Part shown: positions 15,126 to 22,585 of the stretch, one piece after another
Numbering within the stretch: position 1 is the stretch's first letter
Layout: each line of letters starts with the position of its first letter
IMG/VR virus record: IMGVR_UViG_3300011261_000108
Coordinates: 1-33,137 of that record
Strand: one strand, 5' to 3'
Length of the DNA: 33,137 nt
Source: a virus
The notes under the pieces: model-generated
Database searches by the model: none
Seen by the model: only the letters and a program-made list of their open reading frames with translations
Told to the model about the DNA's origin: nothing
Translations under genes and position numbers: made by a program

Positions 15126-15512
15126 CTATTCCAATAATTCAGGGTTTTCGTATATGTTGCCGATTACTTCAATCGTATATTCAGGACAACTAAAGCTATT
15201 AAATTCTTGTGAATAATTCTCCAGCCCTGAACGCGTTCTACTTGTTTTATTGTACAAATCAAATGCTGGGTATTCTCCAAAAGCGTTGTATCTTACCTTG
15301 CAGATTGTTTTGCAGTCTTCATCATATTCATGGTGAACGGTAACAATAGCACCTTCGTAAATTTCATTACCTCGCCAGTCATACATTCCTGTAAACTGTA
15401 TTAATTCAACGTCAAACTTACCAAGCCACTCCCAGCATTTTCCATTTTGAGTTAAATCTTGCGCTGGTAATATTTTTTTACCGTCCCAGCCTTTGTATTT
15501 ATGTTCTCTCAT
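15126..15512 (-). CDS. YopX family protein
   Basis: The 128-residue protein has the family marks of phage YopX proteins: YKGWDG near the start, ELIQFTGMYDWRGNEIYEG (a Q-F/Y-TG-x-x-D-x-x-G-x-EIYEGD type core) and the C-terminal YTIEVIGNIYENPELL. I chose ATG 15512, eight bases after GAGGAT; a GTG sits one codon before. Start and upstream stop overlap (TGATG). The molecular role of YopX proteins is unknown; they are common in early regions of temperate and virulent phages. Confidence 0.9.
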   Translation of the reverse strand: MREHKYKGWDGKKILPAQDLTQNGKCWEWLGKFDVELIQFTGMYDWRGNEIYEGAIVTVHHEYDEDCKTICKVRYNAFGEYPAFDLYNKTSRTRSGLENYSQEFNSFSCPEYTIEVIGNIYENPELLE

Positions 15513-15805
15513 CACTTATCCTCTAATTCGTTGGTTTGGGTTTTAGTTTGCTGCTGCTCAAGAGTATTGATTTCAGGTAGCGCTTTAATTACTTTCATTC
15601 CAATATCATCAAACATTTTACCTTCAAGACCTTCATCAATATTCCATTCTTGAATTTCACACTCATATTTGCCACCACGATAATCTTCTTCAATTTCAGC
15701 GGCTTTCATTGCCTTGGCTTTCTTTGAATAAACGCCAACCATGTAGCTATGAGTTTCTCTATCACCCCATCGACAAGCTCTAACTGTATAGAGTTTATTT
15801 TTCAT
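15512..15805 (-). CDS. Conserved-looking hypothetical early protein
   Basis: A 97-residue protein that starts by a four-base ATGA overlap with its upstream gene. It begins MKNKLYTVRACRWGDRETHS, continues with YMVGVYSKKAKAMKAAEIEE and CEIQEWNIDEG. The pattern of a short beta strand, Trp-Gly-Asp and a Lys/Ala helix resembles small phage proteins that I have seen without a function. The C-terminus is rich in Gln and Thr and probably disordered. Confidence 0.75.
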   Translation of the reverse strand: MKNKLYTVRACRWGDRETHSYMVGVYSKKAKAMKAAEIEEDYRGGKYECEIQEWNIDEGLEGKMFDDIGMKVIKALPEINTLEQQQTKTQTNELEDK

Positions 15806-16236
15806 TCTCCCTCCTGACTTATGTATTCCTTACTCGCTTCGTAATCTGATAGGGCTTTTCTAAATTTCTTATCCATTGGATTTAACCGGATTGTTTGACC
15901 TTCTCTGTCAAATACATGGACAAAAGTTTTAGCCACATCAACCACCTTATTAGCCTCAGCCAGCTTACGCTCTAATTCTTTAACACAACCTTTGTGATTT
16001 ATTTCATCAAGCTCAAAATCAGATATAACGTCTTTTAGGCCATCATTTTCTTCATTAGCCATAGCCAGCTTACGCTCTGTTGCTTCGAGTTCATCAAGCA
16101 CATAACCTAAAATTCTTGATGCTTCACTTTCTCCATGCATATCCAGATGCAGCTTGAAGGCTTTAGCTTCCTTTATCCGCATAAGTGAAATATCTAATTC
16201 AATCTTTGATTTCTCAGCTTCTTGTTTTGCGTTCAT
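15802..16236 (-). CDS. Coiled-coil hypothetical early protein
   Basis: The 144-residue protein is almost wholly helical, with heptad-like stretches at residues 1-30, 48-75 and 85-105 (LDELEATERKLAMANEENDG, then ELERKLAEANKVVDVAKTF). It resembles Ea22-like and other early phage coiled-coil proteins in style, but I cannot assign a family. Its start overlaps the end of the 49-residue gene upstream, and it ends in a four-base overlap with the next gene. Confidence 0.75.
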   Translation of the reverse strand: MNAKQEAEKSKIELDISLMRIKEAKAFKLHLDMHGESEASRILGYVLDELEATERKLAMANEENDGLKDVISDFELDEINHKGCVKELERKLAEANKVVDVAKTFVHVFDREGQTIRLNPMDKKFRKALSDYEASKEYISQEGE

Positions 16237-16363
16237 GAATCACCGCCTTCATTAATGACTGCTCATTAGAAAGCAGCCAGCGAATTGATTGATCGGTCAC
16301 TGATACTGTGCGGCCATCTGGCTTAACAAAGTAATGGTTGCCCCAATAGATCATGTATATCAT
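16214..16363 (-). CDS. Small hypothetical protein (49 residues)
   Basis: ATG 16363 is preceded by the shared leader GAGGGCTTAAAA, which supports a real gene. It encodes MIYMIYWGNHYFVKPDGRTV and then SVTDQSIRWLLSNEQSLMKA; the TVSVTDQSIRWLL part could be a small recognition helix. It overlaps the next gene by 23 bases. No function is recognised. Confidence 0.7.
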   Translation of the reverse strand: MIYMIYWGNHYFVKPDGRTVSVTDQSIRWLLSNEQSLMKAVIHERKTRS

Positions 16364-16375
16364 TTTTAAGCCCTC

Positions 16376-16654
16376 TTATTTGCAGATATAGCGGAATTTT
16401 CCGCATACGCCGTGAGTTGATCCGATTTCATCATTTAATTTTTTAATGTAATCGGTTGATGATTCTCTCACTTCTTCAAACTCATACCATTTGCCGCTGT
16501 GCTTAACTTCAATTTTACCGTCTTTGATGCGGTATCCTTTTTTGAAATAAACCTGAGTTGATGCCCTCCATGTGCCAAAAATACATTTGTCACGATAGGT
16601 TTCAATCATGAATTTTTTTGTTGCTGATTCAAATGTTACGCTGTGTATTGTCAT
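16376..16654 (-). CDS. Hypothetical early protein, first gene of unit A
   Basis: The start is ATG 16654, directly after the leader CGAGGGCTTAAAA; a longer frame to 16702 has no ribosome site and runs into the promoter. The 92 residues begin MTIHSVTFESATKKFMIETY, with FGTWRASTQVYFKKGYRIKD and a WYEFEEV strand. It looks like a small beta-rich domain. It is the first gene after operator A. No family is recognised. Confidence 0.75.
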   Translation of the reverse strand: MTIHSVTFESATKKFMIETYRDKCIFGTWRASTQVYFKKGYRIKDGKIEVKHSGKWYEFEEVRESSTDYIKKLNDEIGSTHGVCGKFRYICK

Positions 16655-16691
16655 TTTTAAGCCCTCGTTGTTTTTCGTTTCGATGTAAGTA

Positions 16692-16732
16692 ATTATATAC
16701 ACTTTTGAGCTGTTGTATACCCCTTGAGTATA
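16692..16732 (-). promoter_or_regulatory. Operator A and promoter for 16654 gene
   Basis: The 17-bp site TATACCCCTTGAGTATA lies at 16716-16732 (plus-strand reading; half-sites TATAC and GTATA, seven bases apart). On the minus strand a perfect -10, TATAAT, lies at 16697-16692, so here the site covers the -35 region rather than the spacer. The start codon of the first gene is 62 bases away, farther than at the other sites. Confidence 0.7.
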
Positions 16733-16757
16733 TTTATTTGCTTATTTTGCTCATTTA

Positions 16758-16931
16758 TTAACCAGAATCAGCATTTTTTTCATTCTTTTTCCGATTTATA
16801 TTGTGATCGCTCTCATTGTAGACAGGGCAAGCATCAGGAAACTCTGGCCGATCCTTCTCGCACATATATTTAGATCCAGCCCAATCCCACGCGCACCACT
16901 TACACATCAAGCAGCTTTTCACTTCACTCAT
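16758..16931 (-). CDS. Small cysteine-rich, probably zinc-binding protein
   Basis: A 57-residue frame from ATG 16931, which overlaps the stop of the upstream gene by four bases (ATGA), to TAA 16758. It carries C7, C10, C13, C24 and C35 (MSEVKSCLMCKWCAWDWAGS, then YMCEKDRPEFPDACP), so one zinc site is likely. The tail is charged and Asn/Lys-rich. The coupling and cysteine pattern support a real gene. Function unknown. Confidence 0.7.
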   Translation of the reverse strand: MSEVKSCLMCKWCAWDWAGSKYMCEKDRPEFPDACPVYNESDHNINRKKNEKNADSG

Positions 16932-17128
16932 TCTTTCGCACCTTTTTTATTTCTAATCTTCTGGCTTGTTAAATGCCAATTATTACAAAACCGGCAATAA
17001 TACGGCCTTAATTTTTTGCCATCCTTCTTCACTTTCGAGCGTTTATTGAAATGCTTATTGGCTGTCCTGAGAATTTTAGCATCCTTTAGGGCTTCTTCTT
17101 TTGTTGTATAGGGTATTTTGCTACACAT
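16928..17128 (-). CDS. Small basic protein with Cys-x2-Cys-x3-His motif
   Basis: ATG 17128, after AGGAGGGGG, is preferred over an upstream start without a ribosome site. The 66-residue protein begins MCSKIPYTTKEEALKDAKIL, is strongly basic in the middle and holds YYCRFCNNWHLTSQK, a knuckle-like C-x2-C-x3-H group common in tiny phage proteins. Nucleic acid binding is possible. It overlaps both neighbours by a few bases in the same operon. Confidence 0.75.
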   Translation of the reverse strand: MCSKIPYTTKEEALKDAKILRTANKHFNKRSKVKKDGKKLRPYYCRFCNNWHLTSQKIRNKKGAKE

Positions 17129-17453
17129 GCCCCCTCCTGTTTGAGCTTGAGATTGTACGCCATGCCTCAATCTTTGCTTCAGCTGCGTTCCGATAAGCAT
17201 TAATCAATTCAAATTCATAAACGGCTTCATGGTACTCAATAAGAATATTCTTATATGCTGTTGAAGCCTCGCCGCGCTCTTTGTTTTCAGCCATTGATTT
17301 CCCACTAGCATGCAAAGTTTCAGCGGCTCTCACTGATTTTCTGTGCAATTCAAGAAACTTCATCCGGCCTTTCCATTTTGCAAAATCTTCTGATGAGGCC
17401 GCCAAATAATTGATCGCCCGTTCAACTTCTTCTTCTGTGATAAATTCTTTCAT
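17121..17453 (-). CDS. Conserved-looking helical phage protein
   Basis: I choose ATG 17453, which overlaps the stop of the upstream membrane protein (ATGA). The 110-residue protein is helical: EEEVERAINYLAASSEDFAK, then LELHRKSVRAAETLHASGKS, YHEAVYEFELINAYRNAAEA and EAWRTISSSNRRG. This order (L-E-x-x-RK-V-x-A, then S-x-AYK, then a final IE-x-WR-x-x-S-x-x-R) recurs in phage early or structural regions without a known role. Confidence 0.75.
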   Translation of the reverse strand: MKEFITEEEVERAINYLAASSEDFAKWKGRMKFLELHRKSVRAAETLHASGKSMAENKERGEASTAYKNILIEYHEAVYEFELINAYRNAAEAKIEAWRTISSSNRRGHV

Positions 17454-17632
17454 GCTATCACCCCAGCAAGATCTAAAAACAAACCAGTGAAAATTGCTGT
17501 GTACCAGATCATTGTTGATGATATATGCTCTTTTATGTAGAGTTTGCCGACAACAATAATCCAATATCTCAACGCATAAATGAAGCAAATCAATTCAAGC
17601 AATCTTATAATCACATCTGGAAATTCAATCAT
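17450..17632 (-). CDS. Small membrane protein (60 residues)
   Basis: The protein has two probable membrane helices, residues about 8-29 (IIRLLELICFIYALRYWIIV) and 41-59 (MIWYTAIFTGLFLDLAGVIA). Start and stop overlap both neighbours by four bases, so it is part of the same translational chain. No function is recognised. Confidence 0.7.
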   Translation of the reverse strand: MIEFPDVIIRLLELICFIYALRYWIIVVGKLYIKEHISSTMIWYTAIFTGLFLDLAGVIA

Positions 17633-18132
17633 AATTCAAACCTCACATATTGAGTTTTGTCAAAAGTGAAGGGCATCCATACGGGAATGATTGAGCCTTT
17701 CGGATTTCCTTTTTGCGGAACACCATCACCATCTTCAAAGCTGATTCGCTTATTTGGCACATAGACAAGTTGAGCTTTATCCTCAATCCAATTCTGATAC
17801 CAGTTAGTCGAGCGATCATCAGGTAGCAAACCGACAACAATTAACCCATTCTGAGATTCCTCATAGGCTTTTTTGCACCATGTAGCCGGATCTGAATATG
17901 GTGGATTCATCCAGATCACTTGATGAGAAGGCAACTCATATGACCAATTTTTAGAAAGAGAATCATCTTCTTCTGTCCAGTAAGATCCAGCTTTTGCCGT
18001 GTGATCTTCAGCGCAAACATCATGAGTGATTGGCATATTCAGGAGATCCCGAACCCGATCAAATACTGCAACAGGCGTTTGCCTTTTATCCCGATCTTCT
18101 TTTGGCGTTTTGCTTTTTGCGAATGCGTCCAT
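17629..18132 (-). CDS. dam: Phage DNA N6-adenine methyltransferase (Dam family)
   Basis: The 167-residue protein is of the small phage Dam type. It has TPVAVFDRVRDLLNM (19-33), DVCAEDHTAK (38-47), the catalytic MNPPYS (N76-Y79) within VIWMNPPYSD, GLIVVGLLPDDRSTNWYQNW and a C-terminal strand. The enzyme uses S-adenosylmethionine to methylate adenine, usually in GATC. GATC is clearly abundant in the surrounding sequence, which suits a methylated genome. The start ATG 18132 lies after GAGGTGAAATA and overlaps the upstream stop. Confidence 0.9.
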   Translation of the reverse strand: MDAFAKSKTPKEDRDKRQTPVAVFDRVRDLLNMPITHDVCAEDHTAKAGSYWTEEDDSLSKNWSYELPSHQVIWMNPPYSDPATWCKKAYEESQNGLIVVGLLPDDRSTNWYQNWIEDKAQLVYVPNKRISFEDGDGVPQKGNPKGSIIPVWMPFTFDKTQYVRFEL

Positions 18133-18476
18133 TATTTCACCTCAATATCTGGCAATAATTCAGAAATAAAATCAAGGATGGCTTTTGGCTCAGGTAAATT
18201 CATCCCCCATTTGTATTGAATGCCATTAACCCATAATTCGCCAATTAAAATACTAACTTGGCTATTATCGGCAAATGTTCCTTCAAATTCTTCTTCATGG
18301 TCAGTTTTAGGCGCTTTTGATTTTTCCCAATCAATACCGTGTTTTTTGATTGCTTTTATGCATTTGTGCGTTTTTTCGCCATCAAACGAAAAACAGCCGC
18401 CAAAATATTCCCATCCTTTTATGATCCCGCCATGCTCAAGCAGATATTTCCAAACGTATTGATCACCCTTATCCAT
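18132..18476 (-). CDS. Hypothetical early protein
   Basis: A 114-residue protein whose start follows the leader-like GAGGGCTTTAATA. It opens MDKGDQYVWKYLLEHGGIIK with a winged-helix-like beginning, then YFGGCFSFDGEKTHKCIKAI, an acidic middle and a C-terminal helix PKAILDFISELLPDIEVK. The function is unknown. It lies in a coupled chain between a wHTH protein and the methyltransferase. Confidence 0.75.
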   Translation of the reverse strand: MDKGDQYVWKYLLEHGGIIKGWEYFGGCFSFDGEKTHKCIKAIKKHGIDWEKSKAPKTDHEEEFEGTFADNSQVSILIGELWVNGIQYKWGMNLPEPKAILDFISELLPDIEVK

Positions 18477-18478
18477 TA

Positions 18479-18934
18479 TTAAAGCCCTCTATCTTTTAAA
18501 TATTCGTCTGGAGTCATAACAGGAACAACTTTGTGCTGAGATAGATCTGTTCCGCATTCTTCACATTCCTGAACCACTTTGCCGATATAGCAGATCTTTC
18601 CGGCCTTCATTGCTTTGTAGGCGTTCTCAGAAGTCATATGGCGGCCTTGCTTGTATCGCTCATGATTGCACTGGGTATCAATCAGGATTGTTCTCACTGG
18701 CCTTCCTGTTGTCTCATCACGGATTTTCATGCCTTCAATCAGTAAGCCCGATTCAATTAATTCTGTAACACGCGGCCTCACGGCGTTCATATCGTTATAG
18801 CCAAGCCCATCTTTGATCTGGCGCTCAGTTGATCTGCCGTTTTTCTCGATGTATTCATACACTTCAGCTTGGCGCCCAGAAAGATGATCTTTCAAGGCAA
18901 TATATGTATCAATACTGTTTTCACGGACACTCAT
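18479..18934 (-). CDS. Winged-helix DNA-binding protein with C-terminal Cys pair
   Basis: The 151-residue protein contains a winged helix at residues about 17-85: SGRQAEVYEYIEKNGRSTER, QIKDGLGYNDMNAVRPRVTE and LIESGLLIEGMKIRDETTGR, which is the helix-helix-recognition helix-wing order. A C-terminal part has C115? region VVQECEECGTDLSQH with a CEEC pair and one earlier Cys and His that could bind zinc. Phages carry such proteins near recombination genes. The starting ATG overlaps the stop of the upstream membrane protein gene by four bases. Confidence 0.75.
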   Translation of the reverse strand: MSVRENSIDTYIALKDHLSGRQAEVYEYIEKNGRSTERQIKDGLGYNDMNAVRPRVTELIESGLLIEGMKIRDETTGRPVRTILIDTQCNHERYKQGRHMTSENAYKAMKAGKICYIGKVVQECEECGTDLSQHKVVPVMTPDEYLKDRGL

Positions 18935-19143
18935 ACCAGCCCCCTCTTTTTATGGTTATCGGTATATTTCAACCTCTTAGTGCCAACTGGCTGAATATCA
19001 TCACGGAGATCAATAATCTCAAAATCTTCGTCACAAGCCGTATATAATAAAAATAATACAACCACCATAACTACAACAAAAATAATGCCGAGCACAGCGA
19101 GAATGCTGATCGCGGTTGGAAAATTACTAAAAAGATAATCCAT
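18931..19143 (-). CDS. Small single-span membrane protein
   Basis: A 70-residue protein with a strong membrane helix at residues about 10-36 (AISILAVLGIIFVVVMVVVL) and an acidic-then-basic cytoplasmic tail (CDEDFEIIDLRDD, KRLKYTDNHKKRG). The start follows the leader GAGGGTTTAAAAT. No function is known; small early membrane proteins often modify host processes. Confidence 0.75.
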   Translation of the reverse strand: MDYLFSNFPTAISILAVLGIIFVVVMVVVLFLLYTACDEDFEIIDLRDDIQPVGTKRLKYTDNHKKRGLV

Positions 19144-19159
19144 ATTTTAAACCCTCTTT

Positions 19160-19348
19160 TTATAATTTAATCGCGTAATCATAAGCGGCCTTATGAGTTT
19201 TGAATTTTCCGTGAGAAACGTGAGAGCCAACAACTTTAGATGATGGCAAGAATAACTCCCAGTTTCCGCGTGAACCTGTCATATACCCGATATATTCACC
19301 GTTTTTATAATAAAGAACAGATTTTTCGCTGTGTTTTTTAACCTTCAT
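19160..19348 (-). CDS. Small hypothetical protein, first gene of unit B
   Basis: A 62-residue protein, basic and beta-rich: MKVKKHSEKSVLYYKNGEYI, GYMTGSRGNWELFLPSSKVV and FKTHKAAYDYAIKL. The start follows the shared leader CGAGGGCTTAAAA and lies 39 bases from operator B. The pattern resembles small strand-strand-helix proteins found in early phage regions. Function unknown. Confidence 0.75.
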   Translation of the reverse strand: MKVKKHSEKSVLYYKNGEYIGYMTGSRGNWELFLPSSKVVGSHVSHGKFKTHKAAYDYAIKL

Positions 19349-19382
19349 TTTTAAGCCCTCGATTTATTGATTTGATGAGTTC

Positions 19383-19410
19383 AGTATATACCCTCCAAGT
19401 ATAATATCAA
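19383..19410 (-). promoter_or_regulatory. Operator B and promoter for 19348 gene
   Basis: The 17-bp site TATACCCTCCAAGTATA lies at 19387-19403. On the minus strand -35 TTGATA (19410-19405) and -10 TATACT (19388-19383) are 16 bases apart, so the site fills the spacer and overlaps the -10. A protein bound here should block RNA polymerase. Confidence 0.75.
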
Positions 19411-19433
19411 GGCTTTTTTGCATTTATTTTCAA

Positions 19434-19799
19434 TTATTTTTCACAATGATCTTCTCTTTGTTTCCAGCTGGGCGTTTTGAAGCATTCATATATATCAAAG
19501 GCAATAAACTCATCCCCTTTTGAAACAAGGCGCTTCAATGCTGTGATTGAATAAATCCGATTATCATTGAATTTATATTTCTTTTGGAGAATATCAATGA
19601 ACGGTTTAAGGCAATTATCGAGATCAAATGCAGCTGTTGAAACGCCGATTGCGATTGAAAGCTCAAGCTCCCCATCTGGAATATTCATTTTTGGCAATGA
19701 CAGCAGGCAAGCATTTTCATATGCTTTGTATTTATCAGTCTTGAATCGCCTGCCCTTCCATGCCTGATTGGAGCTTAATGGTTTAATGTTTATTTTCAT
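19434..19799 (-). CDS. rusA: RusA family Holliday junction resolvase
   Basis: The 121-residue protein has the RusA core: a basic N-terminal region (SSNQAWKGRRFKTDKYKAYE) and FDLDNCLKPFIDILQ, which supplies D59, D61 and K65, followed by FNDNRIY with D79. These match the metal-binding acidic residues and the catalytic lysine of RusA. The enzyme cuts four-way junctions as a dimer and fits the neighbouring Bet, exonuclease and SSB genes. The start overlaps the upstream gene without a clear ribosome site of its own, so translation is probably coupled. Confidence 0.9.
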   Translation of the reverse strand: MKINIKPLSSNQAWKGRRFKTDKYKAYENACLLSLPKMNIPDGELELSIAIGVSTAAFDLDNCLKPFIDILQKKYKFNDNRIYSITALKRLVSKGDEFIAFDIYECFKTPSWKQREDHCEK

Positions 19800-20016
19800 T
19801 TTTTAGCCACTCAATTATTTTCAAAAGTGTTCCCATTGATACATCAACTTTTTCAGCAATTATTTTGTGCCGATATTTCCGCAATTCAGCCGTGATTTCA
19901 TTTTCTTTTTTGCGGATAATTTTTGCAGCTTCACGCACTTTTTCACGTGCCTCAACAAGCGCTTCTTTTTCTGCGAGGAAAGTTGAGATTTCATTGATTT
20001 TTTCATCTTCTGTCAT
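19783..20016 (-). CDS. Coiled-coil protein with C-terminal helix-turn-helix-like end
   Basis: ATG 20016 is chosen because GGAGC lies seven bases upstream; a longer frame begins within the upstream gene. The 77 residues start MTEDEKINEISTFLAEKEAL, continue as a long charged helix (EAREKVREAAKIIRKKENEI) and end with HKIIAEKVDVSMGTLLKIIE, similar to a recognition helix-turn-helix. A regulatory role is possible, not shown. It overlaps rusA by 17 bases. Confidence 0.7.
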   Translation of the reverse strand: MTEDEKINEISTFLAEKEALVEAREKVREAAKIIRKKENEITAELRKYRHKIIAEKVDVSMGTLLKIIEWLKNENKH

Positions 20017-20020
20017 TTTT

Positions 20021-20194
20021 TTAGCTCCAAATAATGTATAAAGCTGAGGTAATGAAAACCCCAAAACTAAAGAAAAATGACGCTAAAATCATAAGCGCAA
20101 CATAATAATTATAATCAGTTGCCTTCGTTGTTCTTATTACCAATAAAAAAATAAAGGTAAAAATTAACGATGTTAAAAATACTTTTTCAGCCAT
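20021..20194 (-). CDS. Small membrane protein (57 residues)
   Basis: A frame from ATG 20194, preceded by AAGAGGGTCTAGAT (a leader-like ribosome site), to TAA 20021, which lies five bases before the next start. It has two membrane helices: FLTSLIFTFIFLLVI (6-20) and YVALMILASFFFSFGVFITS (31-50). The coupling to the next gene and the ribosome site support it. Function unknown. Confidence 0.65.
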   Translation of the reverse strand: MAEKVFLTSLIFTFIFLLVIRTTKATDYNYYVALMILASFFFSFGVFITSALYIIWS

Positions 20195-20215
20195 ATCTAG
20201 ACCCTCTTAAAATTT

Positions 20216-20293
20216 GGGGAGTTCTGCCTAACACAAACAGACCGCTCCCCACGCTCACGCGATTACATTAAGATCAAGGAACCCCCCTTGATC
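20216..20293 (-). terminator. Two inverted repeats after ssb (weak terminator candidates)
   Basis: On the minus strand GATCAAGG-GGGGTT-CCTTGATC (20293-20272) is a perfect 8-bp stem that begins within the ssb stop codon. Further on, GGGGAG and CTCCCC (20250-20245 and 20221-20216) enclose 23 bases and are followed by AAATTTT. Neither has a clean U tract. They could slow transcription or protect the 3' end of the ssb transcript. Confidence 0.45.
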
Positions 20294-20753
20294 AAAATGG
20301 AATATCATCATCAAAATCATCACTGGCTGGAACAGGAGCGCTCTGGCTGGCCGATGGCTGGCTTTGCTGGTTATCAATTGCTGAACCGGCTTGATTGTTG
20401 CCAGCGTATTCACCGCCTTTTGAATCCAGCATTTGCATTTCATTGGCAATCACTTCAGTTGTCCAGTGATCCGCGCCATTTTTATCTTGCCATTTGCGCG
20501 TTTTCAGCTTTCCTTCGATGTAAATCTTTGAGCCTTTACGTAGGTATTCTCCTACAATTTCAGCCAAGCGCCGGAAAAATACCACACGATGCCATTCAGT
20601 TTTATCAACTGTTTCACCCGTGTTTTTATCCTTCCAGCTTTCAGAAGTTGCCACTGTGATATTTGCCACAGCATTTCCGTTCGGCATGTATTTGACTTCT
20701 GGATCTTGCCCTAAATTGCCGATCAAAATTACTTTATTAACACCTTTTCCCAT
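20292..20753 (-). CDS. ssb: Single-stranded DNA-binding protein
   Basis: The 153-residue protein has the bacterial SSB fold pattern: [59 protein letters not shown] and [20 protein letters not shown], then a Gln/Ser-rich disordered linker and the acidic tip DDFDDDIPF, which binds repair and replication partners. ATG 20753 is preferred over a TTG two codons earlier because GAGGA lies nine bases before it. It belongs with the bet, exonuclease and rusA recombination set. Confidence 0.95.
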   Translation of the reverse strand: MGKGVNKVILIGNLGQDPEVKYMPNGNAVANITVATSESWKDKNTGETVDKTEWHRVVFFRRLAEIVGEYLRKGSKIYIEGKLKTRKWQDKNGADHWTTEVIANEMQMLDSKGGEYAGNNQAGSAIDNQQSQPSASQSAPVPASDDFDDDIPF

Positions 20754-20755
20754 TT

Positions 20756-20998
20756 TCAATTTTCCTCTTTGAGTGTTCTTATTTGGTTAATGCCGCTTAT
20801 AGTTATCCCATGCCTAGATGCCCGTACACATCTACCGCCACCATCATGAACCTTTGTCATATAACCTAATTCAATAAGCGCACGAATAGCATCAGCGTTC
20901 ACCCCGATAAACCCGCTATCATAAACCCCGTTTTCATCCTCATGGCAATACTGCTCAACCATCTCAAGCAATATATCCGCTAAATTCTCATTGCTCAT
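20756..20998 (-). CDS. Small winged-helix-like hypothetical protein
   Basis: An 80-residue protein after a strong ribosome site AAGGAGAATT. It begins [20 protein letters not shown], has [20 protein letters not shown], resembling recognition helix and wing, and [23 protein letters not shown] binding is possible. It lies between the exonuclease and ssb genes and its stop overlaps the ssb start region. Confidence 0.7.
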   Translation of the reverse strand: MSNENLADILLEMVEQYCHEDENGVYDSGFIGVNADAIRALIELGYMTKVHDGGGRCVRASRHGITISGINQIRTLKEEN

Positions 20999-21010
20999 TT
21001 TAATTCTCCT

Positions 21011-22570
21011 TTAGATTGAAACGTGATCGACTTCACCAGCAACAATTAGTTTTGCAACTTTCTGAGCTGTTTGCTTTCCGATTCCGTTATTGATTAATGA
21101 TTGTTTAATTTCTTCAGTTAGATGAAGCTCATATTCTTTATTGCGCTGATTTGTTGCTGGAGTTTCAATAGGGTTGATTTCAGATAAATCAGAAACACCA
21201 TTAATCCCGCCGCCTTCAGATTCAGTGGCTGGCGTTTCTTTTTCAGCTTCAGCTTTCAGTCTTTCATTCTCGACTCTTAAAGCTTCAGCTTTTGCCGCTT
21301 CAGCATCTTTATATTCTTGAATGCGAGTTTTCGCCAGCAAAACAAAATCATCTTCAGCTTTATTCACAATCAATCTCAAATCTTTGAATAAGAAATCATA
21401 CTCAGCTGGAATTGAATTGAGATTTGTTTTGATAAGTTTTGCCTGTTTATCAATCTCAATCTTCAGCCTTGCAACTTCATCATTCGCCGCTGATTGTAAT
21501 GAAGCAACAGTTTTTTTGCCTTTAAGCGCACTATGAAAACTAGGATCAGTATTAAGATATGAGTCACCAAGCATTTTGTTTGTTGATTTCTCATACTCTA
21601 AAAACTCATCAAACGCATTATCTATAATTTGTTTTTTGATTTCAGCTTTTTTGGTTGTAACTGATTTATTCAAATCAAGGCGCTTTGCTCTCATTTGCTG
21701 CTTCAGGAAATCCAGTGTTTTGAATAGCTCATCAATATCAGCTGTTTGAGAAATCGCTTGCTCTTTCACGGCATCAAGTTTCTTTTCAGCCGCTTCACAG
21801 AATATCACTGTTTTCTCAGCATTGGCAAAATCTTCATCAGTTTTCAAATCGGTATTAATTGAAGCAATAAATGATTCAGCGCTTTCTTTGTAAACTGCAA
21901 GATTAGTATCTTTCACGCCGCCAGTGATTTGAATATTGACTGCTGGCAATTCCATAATCGCTTCAGCTTCAGGCTTTACAGCTTCAACTTTTGGCTTGTA
22001 TGCTGCCAAATCATCGCCAAACCTTTTCCAGCCATGCAACAATTCTTCAAATATTTCTTTGTTAGGGTAAACCCAAATATATTCCATTTTGTCAGGAGTG
22101 CCATCAGAAGTCACAAAAATTGCTTTATCTGCATTACTGATCATTAATTGTTGCTGAATCTGATAGTTATAGTGGGCTTCAATAACCCCAGCTTTCATAT
22201 TAGCAGCAAGCCTTTCATTCCACAGCTTATGCTCAAAAACAATATCTTCAAGCAATGTCAGCCCATCGAATGAAGCCGATAATGGAACGCCATCAATATA
22301 CTCAACACCAGTGACGGGATATAAATCTTCGCCAACTATCTTTTCAATATGTGGGCGAATAGCGGCTTCAGCTGCATGGCCTTTGTCGAATAATTCTTGA
22401 AGAAAATGATCGATCGCTTTTGTTTCGCCAGTTTTTTGCTGATGAATCAATTGATCGCGCGTCATATACTTTGATGCGCCTTTCATTGCCGGAGCTTCAG
22501 AAGCGTTATAGCTTGAAGCCCTATGCTTATGCCATTCAGTGGATCCCTGAACTAAATTTAAAGTTTTCAT
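21011..22570 (-). CDS. YqaJ-family exonuclease (lambda exo-like) with long C-terminal extension
   Basis: Residues 1-190 form the YqaJ nuclease: QGSTEWHKHRASSYNASEAP, GHAAEAAIRPHIE (E68), LSASFDGL (D102), VFEHKLW (E113, K115) and YNYQIQQQLMIS (Q137). These are the metal-binding and active-site positions of lambda exonuclease relatives, which resect double-stranded DNA 5'-3' for the Bet partner encoded next to it. The remaining 330 residues are coiled coil of a DUF1351-like type (residues about 225-440) plus a C-terminal helical domain KQSLINNGIGKQTAQKVAKL. The protein is thus about twice the usual nuclease length. The leader GAGGGCTTATAAA precedes ATG 22570. Confidence 0.88.
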   Translation of the reverse strand: MKTLNLVQGSTEWHKHRASSYNASEAPAMKGASKYMTRDQLIHQQKTGETKAIDHFLQELFDKGHAAEAAIRPHIEKIVGEDLYPVTGVEYIDGVPLSASFDGLTLLEDIVFEHKLWNERLAANMKAGVIEAHYNYQIQQQLMISNADKAIFVTSDGTPDKMEYIWVYPNKEIFEELLHGWKRFGDDLAAYKPKVEAVKPEAEAIMELPAVNIQITGGVKDTNLAVYKESAESFIASINTDLKTDEDFANAEKTVIFCEAAEKKLDAVKEQAISQTADIDELFKTLDFLKQQMRAKRLDLNKSVTTKKAEIKKQIIDNAFDEFLEYEKSTNKMLGDSYLNTDPSFHSALKGKKTVASLQSAANDEVARLKIEIDKQAKLIKTNLNSIPAEYDFLFKDLRLIVNKAEDDFVLLAKTRIQEYKDAEAAKAEALRVENERLKAEAEKETPATESEGGGINGVSDLSEINPIETPATNQRNKEYELHLTEEIKQSLINNGIGKQTAQKVAKLIVAGEVDHVSI

Positions 22571-22585
22571 TTTATAAGCCCTCTA

